This document shows positions 32,679-41,178 of a DNA stretch of 64,000 bases, piece after piece (positions within the stretch are counted from its first letter, which is position 1; every line of letters begins with the position of its first letter). A program made the position numbers and the translations under genes. Source of the stretch: JAJZAM01 sp027391075 (GTDB lineage Bacteria > Actinomycetota > Acidimicrobiia > Acidimicrobiales > Palsa-688); assembly GCA_027391075.1 (NCBI GenBank), contig DAHYHI010000055.1:1-64000 (forward strand), written 5' to 3'. Under the pieces are notes generated by a model, which was given only the letters and a program-made list of their open reading frames with translations, had not been told where the DNA came from and made no database searches.

Positions 32679-34150
32679 CAATGACACCGGCGCAAGAGGC
32701 GCCGCAGGCTCAGCGTAGGCACAGCCTTGCTCTGGTCGTCATCGCGGCTGCGCAGCTCATGGTGATGCTCGACTTGACCATCGTGAATATAGCGCTGCCG
32801 TCCATGCAACGCGAGCTCGGCTTCTCAGCGACGAACCTGACCTGGGTTGTCGATGCCTACGTTCTTGTGTTCGGAGGAATGCTACTGCTCGGGGGACGAA
32901 CCGGTGACCTCTTTGGCAGAAGGCGGATGTTTGCGGTGGGTATCGCTGTGTTCACGGTGGCCTCACTCGCAGGGGGGCTGGCCACTGACCAGGCTTGGCT
33001 GATCGCAGCCCGAGCAATACAAGGCGTCGGTGCTGCTATCGCGTCTCCCACGGCGTTGTCCCTCATAGCGGTGACCTTCGACGAGGGTGCCGATCGTAAC
33101 AGGGCCATGGCTGTGTACGCCGGCATGTCGGCCGCAGGCGGCGCTCTGGGGCTACTACTCGGTGGTGCCCTTGTGGACGTAGCGTCGTGGCGGTGGGTCA
33201 TGTTCGTAAACGTTCCCATCGGCCTAGCGGTTTTAGCTGCCATCCGTCCTACGCTGCCGGCGACCCAGAGTCGCAGGGGCCGTCTCGACGTGCCCGGCGC
33301 GTTGTCGGTGTCAGCTGGCATGGCGCTCGTCGTCTACGGGTTGGTCCGAGCGCCGACGTCGGGCTGGGCCAGCGCTACCACGGTAGTTTCACTGGCCTTG
33401 GGTGGCGCCGTGCTCGGAGCCTTCATGCTCATCGAGCGGGTGTCGGAACGGCCGCTTGTACCCCTTGCGTTCTTGGCCGATCGTCAGCGGGCCGCTGCTT
33501 ACTCGATGATGTTCCTGCTTGGCGCGGCGATGCTGTCGCTGATCTATTTCTTGACGCAGTTTCTCCAAGACGTTTTGCACTACAGCCCGGTTGTCGCCGG
33601 GGTGGCGTACCTGCCGATCCCTGTCACGGTCGCGATCACCGGGGTGACGGTTTCCAAGAAGATCCGTCGTTACGGGACCAGGCCATTCCTGACTGTCGGG
33701 CCTGCCTTCGTTACAGCTGGGCTTATCTGGGTGTCGTTTGTTTCTTCCACCTCCAGCTACCCTTCGGTGTTCGGCCCATTAGTCCTGGTGGGTCTCGGGA
33801 TGGGCCTGTCCTTCGTGCCTCTGACGCTTAGTGCCGTGGCTTCTGTCGGCTCTCATGAGACGGGCTTGGCGTCCGCCCTGTTGAACACCAGCCAGCAGGT
33901 TGGAGGTTCTCTTGGCCTGGCTGCGCTGGTGACCGTGGCTGCTACGGCTACGAAGGATCAGATCTCCCACGCGCTCTCCCACCTGGGCGGTTCTCCCCAA
34001 GGGGCTGCAGCGCTGGCGAAGGCGACCTTGGCTGCGTCGGTCCACGGCTACCAGATGGCATTCAAGGCGGGTGCCGTGGCGGCTGGCGTCGCTTTCATCT
34101 TGGGGGTGCTGCTGGTCCGCCAGGGCCCGGCGCCTCGGCCTGCTCCGTGA
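32675..34150 (+). CDS. MFS transporter of the DHA2 (EmrB/QacA) drug-exporter group
   Basis: 491 residues and about 14 membrane helices. The N-terminal motif LMVMLDLTIVNIALPSMQRELGFSATNLTWVVDAYVL (helix 1, typical Asp) and LLLGGRTGDLFGRRRMF (MFS motif A) match EmrB/QacA-type exporters, as does the helix 5 motif VGAAIASPTALSLI. It should be a proton-driven exporter. It is the last gene of a tightly overlapping MarR-methyltransferase-MFS operon. The GTG start overlaps the upstream stop. Confidence 0.9.
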   Translation: MTMTPAQEAPQAQRRHSLALVVIAAAQLMVMLDLTIVNIALPSMQRELGFSATNLTWVVDAYVLVFGGMLLLGGRTGDLFGRRRMFAVGIAVFTVASLAGGLATDQAWLIAARAIQGVGAAIASPTALSLIAVTFDEGADRNRAMAVYAGMSAAGGALGLLLGGALVDVASWRWVMFVNVPIGLAVLAAIRPTLPATQSRRGRLDVPGALSVSAGMALVVYGLVRAPTSGWASATTVVSLALGGAVLGAFMLIERVSERPLVPLAFLADRQRAAAYSMMFLLGAAMLSLIYFLTQFLQDVLHYSPVVAGVAYLPIPVTVAITGVTVSKKIRRYGTRPFLTVGPAFVTAGLIWVSFVSSTSSYPSVFGPLVLVGLGMGLSFVPLTLSAVASVGSHETGLASALLNTSQQVGGSLGLAALVTVAATATKDQISHALSHLGGSPQGAAALAKATLAASVHGYQMAFKAGAVAAGVAFILGVLLVRQGPAPRPAP

Positions 34151-34404
34151 CCCTTGCGGCAGGGGTATGCCCTGACCCATACCGGGCTGAGCTGCGTTTT
34201 GCCCAGCCCAGCCTGGGCCCGATGAGCCGTCTGGGGAGCGTGACCTTGACGGAGGTAGCGGTCGTCTCTAGACTGTTATCGAATGATAGTAACCAGGGGT
34301 TCAGGGGTCAGTCGGCTGGGAGCCTGGAAGTCGAGACGTGGTCTTGAAACCTATGTTTCGACGTGGCCGTTGCTCGCCTGCTTCGCTTTCTCAGGAGGTA
34401 TCAG

Positions 34405-36588
34405 ATGAGGAGGATAGGCCTGGCATGCGCTACGCATCCCCTGAGAGTTCTGGCTGTGTGGGTGCTGGCCGTGGTACTCGCTCTTGGCCTCAGCCACAAG
34501 ATAGGTTCCACCTACAGCGATAACGTCAACCTTTCCGGCACAGAGTCCGCGACAGCGTTCAACCTGCTAACTGCGAACGACCCGAGCGCTGGCGGTCACG
34601 TCGGTGACGTGGTCGTCGAATCCACGACTGTCGGCGTGGCATCGGAGGCTGCAGCCGTCGGCGAAGCCGTCGCCAATGTCGAGAAGCTACCCGACGTCAC
34701 CTCGGTAGCCAACCCACTGTCGTCGAAGACTCCACTCGTCTCGCCCGACGGCAAGATAGCGATCATCAGCGTCCACGTCGCGGTCGTGCCGTCTTCGCTT
34801 GGTAAGGCCTGGCTTTCCAAACTCGAAAATGCGGATGGACCTTTGGGCAAAGCTGGCCTTACGGTCGCCTACGGCGGTCAGTTCGACCAGTTGACCAACC
34901 CCAAGGCGAGCGACATAAAGTCGGAGCTGGTCGGCTTCGCTGCGGCCCTGGTCGTGCTGCTCGTAGCTTTCGGGAGTCTCGCAGCGGCCGTAACTCCCTT
35001 GGTGGGTGCACTCCTCGCAGTGCTCGTCGGTCTCGGATCGCTCGGCATCGCCGCGGCCTCGTTGACTTTTGGCACCGTCGCCCCGACCCTTGCGACGATG
35101 ATCGGCCTGGGCGTCGGTATCGACTACTCGGTGTTCCTGATAACCCGGCACCGCCAGCGCGTGATCGACGGTGCCAAACCTGTCGACGCAGCGGTCGATG
35201 CAGTGGTTACCAGCGGAAAATCCGTTCTAGTGGCGGCCACCACTGTGTCGATAGCGCTCGTGGCGCTGTTCGCGTCAGGGGTCAGCTTCCTCGGGATGCT
35301 CGGGGTGGCAGCAGTGTTCGGGGTGCTAAGCGCTGCTGCGGGGGCGATCACCTTGGTTCCGGCGTTTCTGGGCCTGCTCGGAAGCACCGTCGACAAGTTC
35401 AAGGTGAGGAGGCGTCCAGTTGCCGAGGCAGGGTCAGAATCGGACTGGTGGCACCGCTACGCTTTGGGGGTTAGGCGTCGTCCTGGCACTCACCTGGTTG
35501 CCGGTCTCGTCCTACTGGGTGTGATCGCCATCCCGCTGGCTTCTATGCGCATCGGCACTATCGACGACGGGGCCAACCCGCTTTCGTATTCCTCAAAACA
35601 GGCCTACGATCTCATCGCCAAAGGGTTTGGTCCTGGAGCAAACGGACCCTTTACCGTAGTAGTCCAACTCGCTCACGGGACGTCCTCTGCCGCTGCTCAG
35701 TCCCTTTCCGCCAAAGTGACCAAGGATCTCGCAGGCGTCCGCGACGTCGCGCGCATGTCGCCACTCACGCCGACACCGAACGGGGTGCTCCTCGTCGGCC
35801 AGCTGATCCCATCCAGCTCACCCCAGCAGAGCCAGACCACTACGTTGTTCGACCAGTTGGTAGGCAATTCGATGCCTCAGGCCCTCGCCGGGTCCGGCGC
35901 TACTGGCTACGTCACGGGGAATATCCCTCTCAACATCCAGTTTGCCTCAACTCTGGCGTCCAAGCTCCCGCTTCTCATCGCAGTCGTAGTGGCGTGCGGT
36001 TTCGTTCTCATAACGACGGCCTTCCGCAGCCTCGTCCTGGCAGTCAAAGCGGCGTTGCTAAACCTGGTCAGTATCTGCGCCGCTTACGGGGTCGTGGTAG
36101 CGGTTTTCCAGTGGGGTTGGGGCAGAAGCGTTTTGGGGGTGAGTGAGAACGTCCCGATCGAGTCTTACGTGCCGGTGTTCATGTTCGCAATCGTCTTCGG
36201 CCTTTCCATGGACTACGAGATCTTCCTCGTGTCGCGCGTCAAGGAGCACTGGGATCGAACCGGCGATGCAAAAGAAGCGGTAGAGGCGGGCCTCGCTGCG
36301 GTAGGCCGTGTCGTCGCGAGCGCCGCTTTGATAATGGGAAGCGTCTTCGTGGCCTTCGTGGGATCCACTAGCGTTGAAGTCAAGATGATAGCCGTTGGGC
36401 TGGCTGCTGCCGTCATACTGGACGCGTTCGTCGTCCGGATGGTCCTGGTGCCGTCGATCATGAACCTGCTCGGGCCGCTGGCATGGTGGCTCCCGAAGTG
36501 GCTGGACTCGAAGCTGCCCCGCATTGACGTAGACCCACAAATCGAGACGAAACCGGCTGTGACGTCTAACGCTGCGGCCCGCCCCTGA
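34405..36588 (+). CDS. MMPL-family (RND-type) membrane transporter
   Basis: 727 residues with two halves, each a membrane domain (helix 1 plus a cluster of five or six) and an extracytoplasmic loop. Landmarks are GLGVGIDYSVFLITRHRQ in the first half and IVFGLSMDYEIFLVSRVKEHWDRTGD in the second, the MMPL DYxxF signature in each membrane domain. The family exports lipids or siderophores, or works in drug efflux. The ATG at 34405 has AGGAGG 6 bases upstream, so the first 14 residues of the longer frame are dropped. It follows the MFS gene at 254 bases, with its own promoter region. Confidence 0.9.
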   Translation: MRRIGLACATHPLRVLAVWVLAVVLALGLSHKIGSTYSDNVNLSGTESATAFNLLTANDPSAGGHVGDVVVESTTVGVASEAAAVGEAVANVEKLPDVTSVANPLSSKTPLVSPDGKIAIISVHVAVVPSSLGKAWLSKLENADGPLGKAGLTVAYGGQFDQLTNPKASDIKSELVGFAAALVVLLVAFGSLAAAVTPLVGALLAVLVGLGSLGIAAASLTFGTVAPTLATMIGLGVGIDYSVFLITRHRQRVIDGAKPVDAAVDAVVTSGKSVLVAATTVSIALVALFASGVSFLGMLGVAAVFGVLSAAAGAITLVPAFLGLLGSTVDKFKVRRRPVAEAGSESDWWHRYALGVRRRPGTHLVAGLVLLGVIAIPLASMRIGTIDDGANPLSYSSKQAYDLIAKGFGPGANGPFTVVVQLAHGTSSAAAQSLSAKVTKDLAGVRDVARMSPLTPTPNGVLLVGQLIPSSSPQQSQTTTLFDQLVGNSMPQALAGSGATGYVTGNIPLNIQFASTLASKLPLLIAVVVACGFVLITTAFRSLVLAVKAALLNLVSICAAYGVVVAVFQWGWGRSVLGVSENVPIESYVPVFMFAIVFGLSMDYEIFLVSRVKEHWDRTGDAKEAVEAGLAAVGRVVASAALIMGSVFVAFVGSTSVEVKMIAVGLAAAVILDAFVVRMVLVPSIMNLLGPLAWWLPKWLDSKLPRIDVDPQIETKPAVTSNAAARP

Positions 36589-36600
36589 AGCCCGCCGGCG

Positions 36601-37527
36601 ATGTCACTGCTCAGTGATCTGAAAATTGATCCACGACACGGGCCCGAGATAGCCCTGCTTTACACATTCCAGGCTCTTCGACCGCGCCTGGAGAGTAACT
36701 GGAAGGCACATCAAGCCCTACTGGCGATTCCCTCCGACGGTGCTCAGAGAAGCTCCGGGGCGAGAGTGTCGTTGGCGGTTCCCAAGCGTGCTTTATTAAG
36801 GGCCCGTCGTGACGGGGCGATGACGGGCACCTCGTTCCTGATTGCCACTCCAATCGGTTTGCTGTCGATCTGGTTGAACCAGCTAACGATGGTGCTCGGG
36901 ATAGCTGCTAGTGCCGGACTCGACCCTTCCTCGCCGCAACGGCTGGCGGAGTTCCTGGTCTTCTCTGGCATGTATCCGAGCGTCGACGAAGCTACCAGCG
37001 CGTTGTCGTCGATACCTTCTCAGGGCGAGAAGGTTGGGCGGAGAAGCCTTACGGCAGCCCTTGTTGCCTTGGTAGCTCAGATACCGGCCCTGCTCGGCGT
37101 CACGGCACGACGGGCGCGGCGGATGAGCGTGCGCCAGATCGCTGGCCTGGTGGTGACGGGCATAGGCTGTGTCTTCCCGGTGGTGGGAGTGCCCGTGTTC
37201 GCCTACGGCTCTGCGAAGGAGACCCGGCTCCTCGGAGGCAGGGCGGTCGAGTTCTATGACTTGGTCGCGTCGGATTACAGGGCAAAAGTGGTCCCTGCAG
37301 GGCTGTCTGGGCGTTTAGAAGCTTCGGAGTCGGTGGGCGCAAGGCGAACTTTCGCTGGTGTGGCGGTCGCGATCGTAGCCTTGCTGGTGTTTGTCACGGG
37401 ATTTTGGCTAGCGCGCCGTCATGGCGTTCGGGTCGATGTCGCGCTCGGAGTCCTCTGGGTGTGGGCGCTTGTCAGCTGTGCAAACGTGTGGGCTGCTCTT
37501 CGAAGCGCAGGGCGGCCTTTTCGGTGA
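36601..37527 (+). CDS. Hypothetical membrane protein (308 aa)
   Basis: Not recognised. About 308 residues: a soluble charged N-terminus (1-78) and a C-terminal part with five or six hydrophobic segments (LIATPIGLLSIWLNQLTMVLGIAAS, LTAALVALVAQIPALLGV, ..). It starts 12 bases after the MMPL gene, so it may be co-transcribed. Nothing in the sequence fixes a function. Confidence 0.55.
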   Translation: MSLLSDLKIDPRHGPEIALLYTFQALRPRLESNWKAHQALLAIPSDGAQRSSGARVSLAVPKRALLRARRDGAMTGTSFLIATPIGLLSIWLNQLTMVLGIAASAGLDPSSPQRLAEFLVFSGMYPSVDEATSALSSIPSQGEKVGRRSLTAALVALVAQIPALLGVTARRARRMSVRQIAGLVVTGIGCVFPVVGVPVFAYGSAKETRLLGGRAVEFYDLVASDYRAKVVPAGLSGRLEASESVGARRTFAGVAVAIVALLVFVTGFWLARRHGVRVDVALGVLWVWALVSCANVWAALRSAGRPFR

Positions 37528-37540
37528 GACCACCGGCTGG

Positions 37541-38395
37541 ATGCCTCACTTCGACTCGACGGTAGAGTGTCTTGTCGTGCAAGGCAACCTAGCTGGTGAC
37601 GCCGCAAGGCGGTGGGCTGAGGCTCTCGGGCGATGGGCGATACCGGAGTGGATTCTCGCTCGTGCTGTGGAGTCTCCGTGGGCTTTGCCGGTTTCGCTTT
37701 TCGCCGCTGACGCAGCCCCGGCGGGTGCTCTCCAGCGCTTAGCGGCTGAATCGCTGCCGCCGGGCGGGACTGTCCTAGACGTCGGCTGCGGCGGGGGACG
37801 GGCTAGCCTGCCGCTAGCGGGTCAGGCCACTCTTGTCGTCGGCGTGGACGAGTCCCCTGAGATGCTCGAGTCGTTCGCCAAGGCCGCCGCGTCTCGTGGC
37901 GTGGACTTCGAGGGGATCCTCGGCCGATGGCCCGACGTGGCACAGGGCCATGAGACCGACAAGCGGATCGGGGCGTTCGACGTAGTCGTGTGCCGCAACG
38001 TCGTCTACAACGTGTCGGAGATAACGCGCTTCGTATCGGAGTTGGGTTCTCACGCTCGGTGCGCAGTAGTGGTGGAGCTAACAGAGAAGCACCCCACGGC
38101 TTGGTTGGCTCCCCTGTGGAAGAGCTATTGGGGTCTGGACTTGCCCGACGAGCCGACGTCCAACCTTTTCGCAGAAGTGCTTGCGGAGCTCGGGTACACG
38201 CCGGAGCTGCACCTCGACAGCCGTCCGCCTGCCAAAGCCGCCGAGTTGGGTGACGACTATGTATCGTTCGTGCGGCGGCGACTGTGCCTTGAACCATCCC
38301 GTGACGGCGAGGTCCGCTCTTCCATCGAGAGGCTGTGGCCCACCGGACCGCCGGCGCTCGACTCGGTCGTCGTGCGCTGGCCGGGCGCGGCCTGA
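37541..38395 (+). CDS. SAM-dependent methyltransferase-like protein
   Basis: A class I methyltransferase core is visible: GGTVLDVGCGGGRASLPLAGQATLVVGVDESPEMLESFAKAA, then the acidic FEGILGRWPDV and FDVVVCRNVVYNVSEITRFVSELG. The start is not certain: ATG 37541 (284 residues) or GTG 37577, both in frame; an upstream frame to 37421 overlaps the preceding gene. The C-terminus ends ALDSVVVRWPG. Substrate unknown. It may be co-transcribed with 36601-37527. Confidence 0.78.
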   Translation: MPHFDSTVECLVVQGNLAGDAARRWAEALGRWAIPEWILARAVESPWALPVSLFAADAAPAGALQRLAAESLPPGGTVLDVGCGGGRASLPLAGQATLVVGVDESPEMLESFAKAAASRGVDFEGILGRWPDVAQGHETDKRIGAFDVVVCRNVVYNVSEITRFVSELGSHARCAVVVELTEKHPTAWLAPLWKSYWGLDLPDEPTSNLFAEVLAELGYTPELHLDSRPPAKAAELGDDYVSFVRRRLCLEPSRDGEVRSSIERLWPTGPPALDSVVVRWPGAA

Positions 38396-38508
38396 GACGT
38401 AGAAGGCCCCATCGCCGAAGAATGAGCTGAAAATCTCCTCCACGCGTACGGCCCAGACAGGAAGCGGGTGTAGGTTGAAGCGGTAGAGCCCCACCTCGGA
38501 GGTGCGCC

Positions 38509-38712
38509 ATGGCTATAGAACCCGTCCGTCGCGGACATCCTGTGGTGAAAGCAGCAGTCGCTGGCACCGCCATACTCGTAGTCGCGTTGTTCGCTCTCTC
38601 CGCGGTCGATGCTGTCGTGGGGATGGTATGGACCGTTATCAAGCTCGCTCTGCTCGTTGCTGTCATAGGTGGCCTGGCACACCTTCTGTGGGGTCGGTCA
38701 CGCGGAACCTGA
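38509..38712 (+). CDS. Small membrane protein (67 aa)
   Basis: 67 residues with two hydrophobic helices (AAVAGTAILVVALFALSAVDAVVGMVW and IKLALLVAVIGGLAHLLWG). The start has CGGAGGTGCGCC, with GGAGG 6 bases before the ATG. It is not recognised. A good ribosome site and normal codon use support that it is real. It sits alone 113 bases after the methyltransferase. Confidence 0.6.
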   Translation: MAIEPVRRGHPVVKAAVAGTAILVVALFALSAVDAVVGMVWTVIKLALLVAVIGGLAHLLWGRSRGT

Positions 38713-38935
38713 GCACCTCGGCGTGCTCCGGGGCGTAACACCGGTGAGAACTACTGGCAAGTCCCAAAGCAACTGCCCGAACCCGTGCTCTATTTCGCCC
38801 GCTCGTTCACGAATTCCGAGAAATCGAGGTAGCGGCTAATAGGGCAGGTGGCAGCCACCGACATCTGTAAGTGGACACGCCAAGTGTTCGTCGTATCTTC
38901 AGATAGCCGAACCGACTAGCCGGAAGGGAAGGAAG

Positions 38936-39316
38936 ATGTCGGACCTCAGCATCGCAATCGTTGGGTCGACAGCTAAGCCGACCTACCCCCTGTTCGCTCC
39001 GGCCGGATCTGTCGCAGCCTCGGTAAGCGCCCTCGACTCTTACTTCCAGGCGCTGGACCAGACCCCCGTGCCCTCACCTGGCAGATCGTCGACCTCCGGT
39101 CAGCGCAGCGACCAAAACCCAGGGTCGGGCGTCAGCCAGGCCGCCAACCCCCCAGCTTCTCTGCCAGGCCCGTCGTCGAACTTCGGCGGATCAAGGTCGG
39201 CCTCGGGGCCTGCTTCCCCTTACGCGTCGGCCACGAGCGGAAAGGCCACGAGCGGAAAGGCCACGAGCTCCGGCGGGTCCGGCCGATCGGTCGGACTGGT
39301 CGACACCTACGGCTGA
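38936..39316 (+). CDS. Ser/Gly/Pro-rich low-complexity protein (126 aa)
   Basis: 126 residues, ATG with AAGGGAAGGAAG just before it. The first 40 residues look ordinary (DLSIAIVGSTAKPTYPLFAPAG) without a signal peptide; the rest is Ser/Gly/Pro-rich and lacks structure. Near its end the tripeptide-pentapeptide ATSGK recurs because of a 15-base tandem repeat. Not recognised. Confidence 0.5.
   Translation: MSDLSIAIVGSTAKPTYPLFAPAGSVAASVSALDSYFQALDQTPVPSPGRSSTSGQRSDQNPGSGVSQAANPPASLPGPSSNFGGSRSASGPASPYASATSGKATSGKATSSGGSGRSVGLVDTYG
39230..39269 (+). repeat. 15-base tandem repeat, 2.7 copies
   Basis: GCCACGAGCGGAAAG occurs at 39230-39244 and 39245-39259, then a partial copy to 39269. It encodes ATSGK repeated inside the low-complexity tail of the preceding gene. 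In-frame (multiple of 3), so it would vary length without frameshift. Confidence 0.85.
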
Positions 39317-39441
39317 CCCCGGGCGCCCCTGCCCCCGAGCTGTCCCGCCGTATGATGCCGTCAGATAGCGCCAGTTCCCGCAGTCTTGCTTGCAGGGCCT
39401 GTGGTTTCGGACTGATTGCGTTGGATGCCCAGGTAAAAGAG

Positions 39442-39467
39442 TCAGGGACCCTCGAAAGGGTCCCTGA
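39442..39467 (-). terminator. Terminator downstream of tRNA-Ser(CGA)
   Basis: TCAGGGACCC (39442-39451) and GGGTCCCTGA (39458-39467) pair perfectly around TCGAAA. Reading the minus strand, CTCTTTTACC follows, a T-run typical of Rho-independent ends. It begins 4 bases past the tRNA 3' end. Confidence 0.88.
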
Positions 39468-39471
39468 TCTG

Positions 39472-39557
39472 CGGAGGGAGTGGGATTTGAACCCACGGTG
39501 CCCAAAGGACACAACGGTTTTCGAGACCGTCCGATTCGGCCGCTCTCGCATCCCTCC
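39472..39557 (-). tRNA. tRNA-Ser (anticodon CGA)
   Basis: On the minus strand: acceptor GGAGGGA/TCCCTCC (39551-39557/39473-39479), anticodon stem ACGGT/ACCGT around loop CTCGAAA giving anticodon CGA (reads TCG serine codons), a long variable arm and GGGTTCAAATCCCAC in the T arm. The 3' CCA is not encoded (GCAG follows), unlike the other serine tRNA in this window. A terminator hairpin follows. Confidence 0.97.
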
Positions 39558-39689
39558 AGCTGCCATCATGCGCTGAGGGCTATGGCCGTCGCAAACTCTA
39601 TCCGAAACTCTGGGCGGGGTGGGTACCACGTTGGCCACTTGCGTGGGATGTGAGGACTCTCCGTTGCCTCGGCTGCTAGATTATAAAAT

Positions 39690-39737
39690 AGGTGATGGGG
39701 TTCGCCTTTAACCGCCTTCCGGGCTGATGACTCCTAG
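39690..39737 (+). promoter_or_regulatory. Fluoride riboswitch (crcB motif)
   Basis: The stretch from AGGTGATGGGGTTCGCCT (39690-39707) through AACCGCC to GGGCTGATGACTCCTAG (39721-39737) matches the crcB-motif consensus: GGNGATGGNGTTCNCC ... AACCGCC ... GG(G)CTGATGNCTCCT. Stems P1-P3 can pair as in known fluoride riboswitches. It sits just before the crcB-DUF190-crcB operon, as elsewhere. An in-frame ATG at 39727 lies within this motif and is therefore not the real start of crcB. Confidence 0.93.
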
Positions 39738-39801
39738 ACAAGCAGATCCTCTAGCCCGGAGCGTCACTATCAGCGATACACCTAAGTCTTACAGTGTTCG
39801 G

Positions 39802-40389
39802 ATGCAACACCCCGGCGATCCGCCCGAAGGGCCGTCCGACGCAAGCCAAGTCCCCCTAGCAGGAGCACCTGCATCCCGTAGCCGAGTTCGCTTTGTGTGG
39901 CCGCGACCGGGGATCGTGGCAGCGGTCGCCGCTGGAGGAGTAGTCGGAGCATGTTTACGCTACGAGGTGGCTCAGGCGTTACCGGCCGGGCCGGCTGCGT
40001 TCCCAGTCTCGACGCTGCTGATCAACATTACGGGAAGCTTCGTGCTCGGAGCGCTCCTTACGGTGCTGCTCGAGCGCTGGCGACCCAGCGAGTACGTGCG
40101 GCCGCTGATAGCGAGCGGGCTCATTGGGGCCTACACCACGTGGTCCACCTTCATGGTGGAATCCGACCAGCTTTTCCAGCATGGCCACCTTTCCACGGGC
40201 TTCGCCTACCTCGCAGCGTCACTCTGCGGGGGGCTCGTGGCCGGCTGGGTGGGCGTGCTCGCCGGTCGGCTGGAACCCCGGGCGCTGCTGCCAGTCGAAG
40301 CTTTCGCCAGGGACAGGAAGCGCACGACATCCTCCCAAGCCGGGAGCACGACGTCTTCGGGGGCGTCGAGGAAGCCGCGAGACCGTTGA
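39802..40389 (+). CDS. crcB: Fluoride exporter CrcB/Fluc, first subunit
   Basis: A Fluc channel subunit: four membrane helices with the signature GGVVGACLRYEV, INITGSFVLGALL and GLIGAYTTWSTFMVES (the (G/T)YTTfSTF block with the conserved phenylalanine). The start ATG 39802 (195 residues) is chosen because the upstream ATG (39727) is inside the riboswitch. No strong ribosome site precedes it. The extra 30-residue N-terminus and a Ser/Arg tail are longer than usual. It forms a heterodimeric pair with the second crcB downstream; both expel fluoride passively across the membrane. Confidence 0.92.
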   Translation: MQHPGDPPEGPSDASQVPLAGAPASRSRVRFVWPRPGIVAAVAAGGVVGACLRYEVAQALPAGPAAFPVSTLLINITGSFVLGALLTVLLERWRPSEYVRPLIASGLIGAYTTWSTFMVESDQLFQHGHLSTGFAYLAASLCGGLVAGWVGVLAGRLEPRALLPVEAFARDRKRTTSSQAGSTTSSGASRKPRDR

Positions 40390-40742
40390 CGGCTCTGCCG
40401 GAGCGCTGCGAGCGGCTGAGCGTATTACTGGTGGAAACCGACCGACACGGCAAGCTGCCGCGCTACGTGGAGCTCGTCGAGCGGGCCCGCCGGGCCGGAC
40501 TCGCAGGGGCTACCGTGACGGCAGGGATATCAGGATTCGGGAACAGTGGCCATGTCCACCGGCGTCACGCCGTGTCGCTGAGCGAAGACGTACCGGTCGA
40601 AGTCACCATCGTCGAGAGCCCCGAGCGTCTCGACGAGTTCCTCTTACAAGCAGGGGACCTCCTCGAAGGTCACCTAGTGGTGCGCAGCCCAGTTCGCGTG
40701 GTGCTCCACCGCCAACGCTCCCTCGGCGGCCCACAGTCGTGA
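40386..40742 (+). CDS. DUF190 family protein of the fluoride operon
   Basis: 118 residues: ERCERLSVLLVETDRHGKLPRYVELVERARRAGLAGATVTAGISGFGNSG matches DUF190, a ferredoxin-like (GlnB-like) fold often found between two crcB genes. A TTG start at 40386 overlaps the crcB stop by 4 bases (TTGA), and its stop overlaps the next ATG by one base (TGATG). Function unknown; a regulatory or accessory role in fluoride tolerance is inferred from context. Confidence 0.85.
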   Translation: MTALPERCERLSVLLVETDRHGKLPRYVELVERARRAGLAGATVTAGISGFGNSGHVHRRHAVSLSEDVPVEVTIVESPERLDEFLLQAGDLLEGHLVVRSPVRVVLHRQRSLGGPQS

Positions 40743-41110
40743 TGACCCTGTTGGAGGTCGGCGCCGGCGGGATGCTTGGAGCACCCGCCAGGTACCTGCT
40801 GGACCAGTTCGTCTCGACCAGGACTGAGGGGTCGTTCCCGTGGGGCACGTTCGTCGTGAACCTTACGGGGGCGTTGCTACTCGGTTTCGTCGTGGGACTG
40901 TCAGTCCACCACCGCCTCGGCCCTGCGCCCGTCGCCTTGGTAGGAACCGGCTTCTGTGGTGCGTATACGACATTTTCCACGTTCACTTACGAGACGGTCG
41001 CCCTGATGGCAGAGGGCCGTCACCTGTCCGCCTTGTGTAACGCTGGGGGATCCCTCGTCCTCGGGCTTGCCGGCGCCGGCGCAGGGCTGGCTTTAGCCGC
41101 GCTCGTATAG
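40742..41110 (+). CDS. crcB: Fluoride exporter CrcB/Fluc, second subunit
   Basis: 122 residues and four helices: GGMLGAPARYLLDQF, NLTGALLLGFVVGL, GFCGAYTTFSTFTYETVALM. It is a normal-length Fluc subunit. Its start overlaps the DUF190 stop (TGATG). Two different subunits in one operon usually give a heterodimer with antiparallel topology. This is the last gene of the riboswitch-controlled operon. Confidence 0.93.
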   Translation: MTLLEVGAGGMLGAPARYLLDQFVSTRTEGSFPWGTFVVNLTGALLLGFVVGLSVHHRLGPAPVALVGTGFCGAYTTFSTFTYETVALMAEGRHLSALCNAGGSLVLGLAGAGAGLALAALV

Positions 41111-41178
41111 CCCTTACGCCCTCCCCGGGCGCCACCGCTCTGGTCACGTTCGACCCGGTCCACAAGTAGCCTTGAGAG

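Noticed and set aside
38713..38935. DosR-like half-site (AAGTCCC) near 38760
   Set aside because: Only one half matches; the other half is absent. Nothing else is seen in this gap.
39727..39801. Earlier ATG for the first crcB
   Set aside because: The ATG is part of the conserved fluoride riboswitch core.
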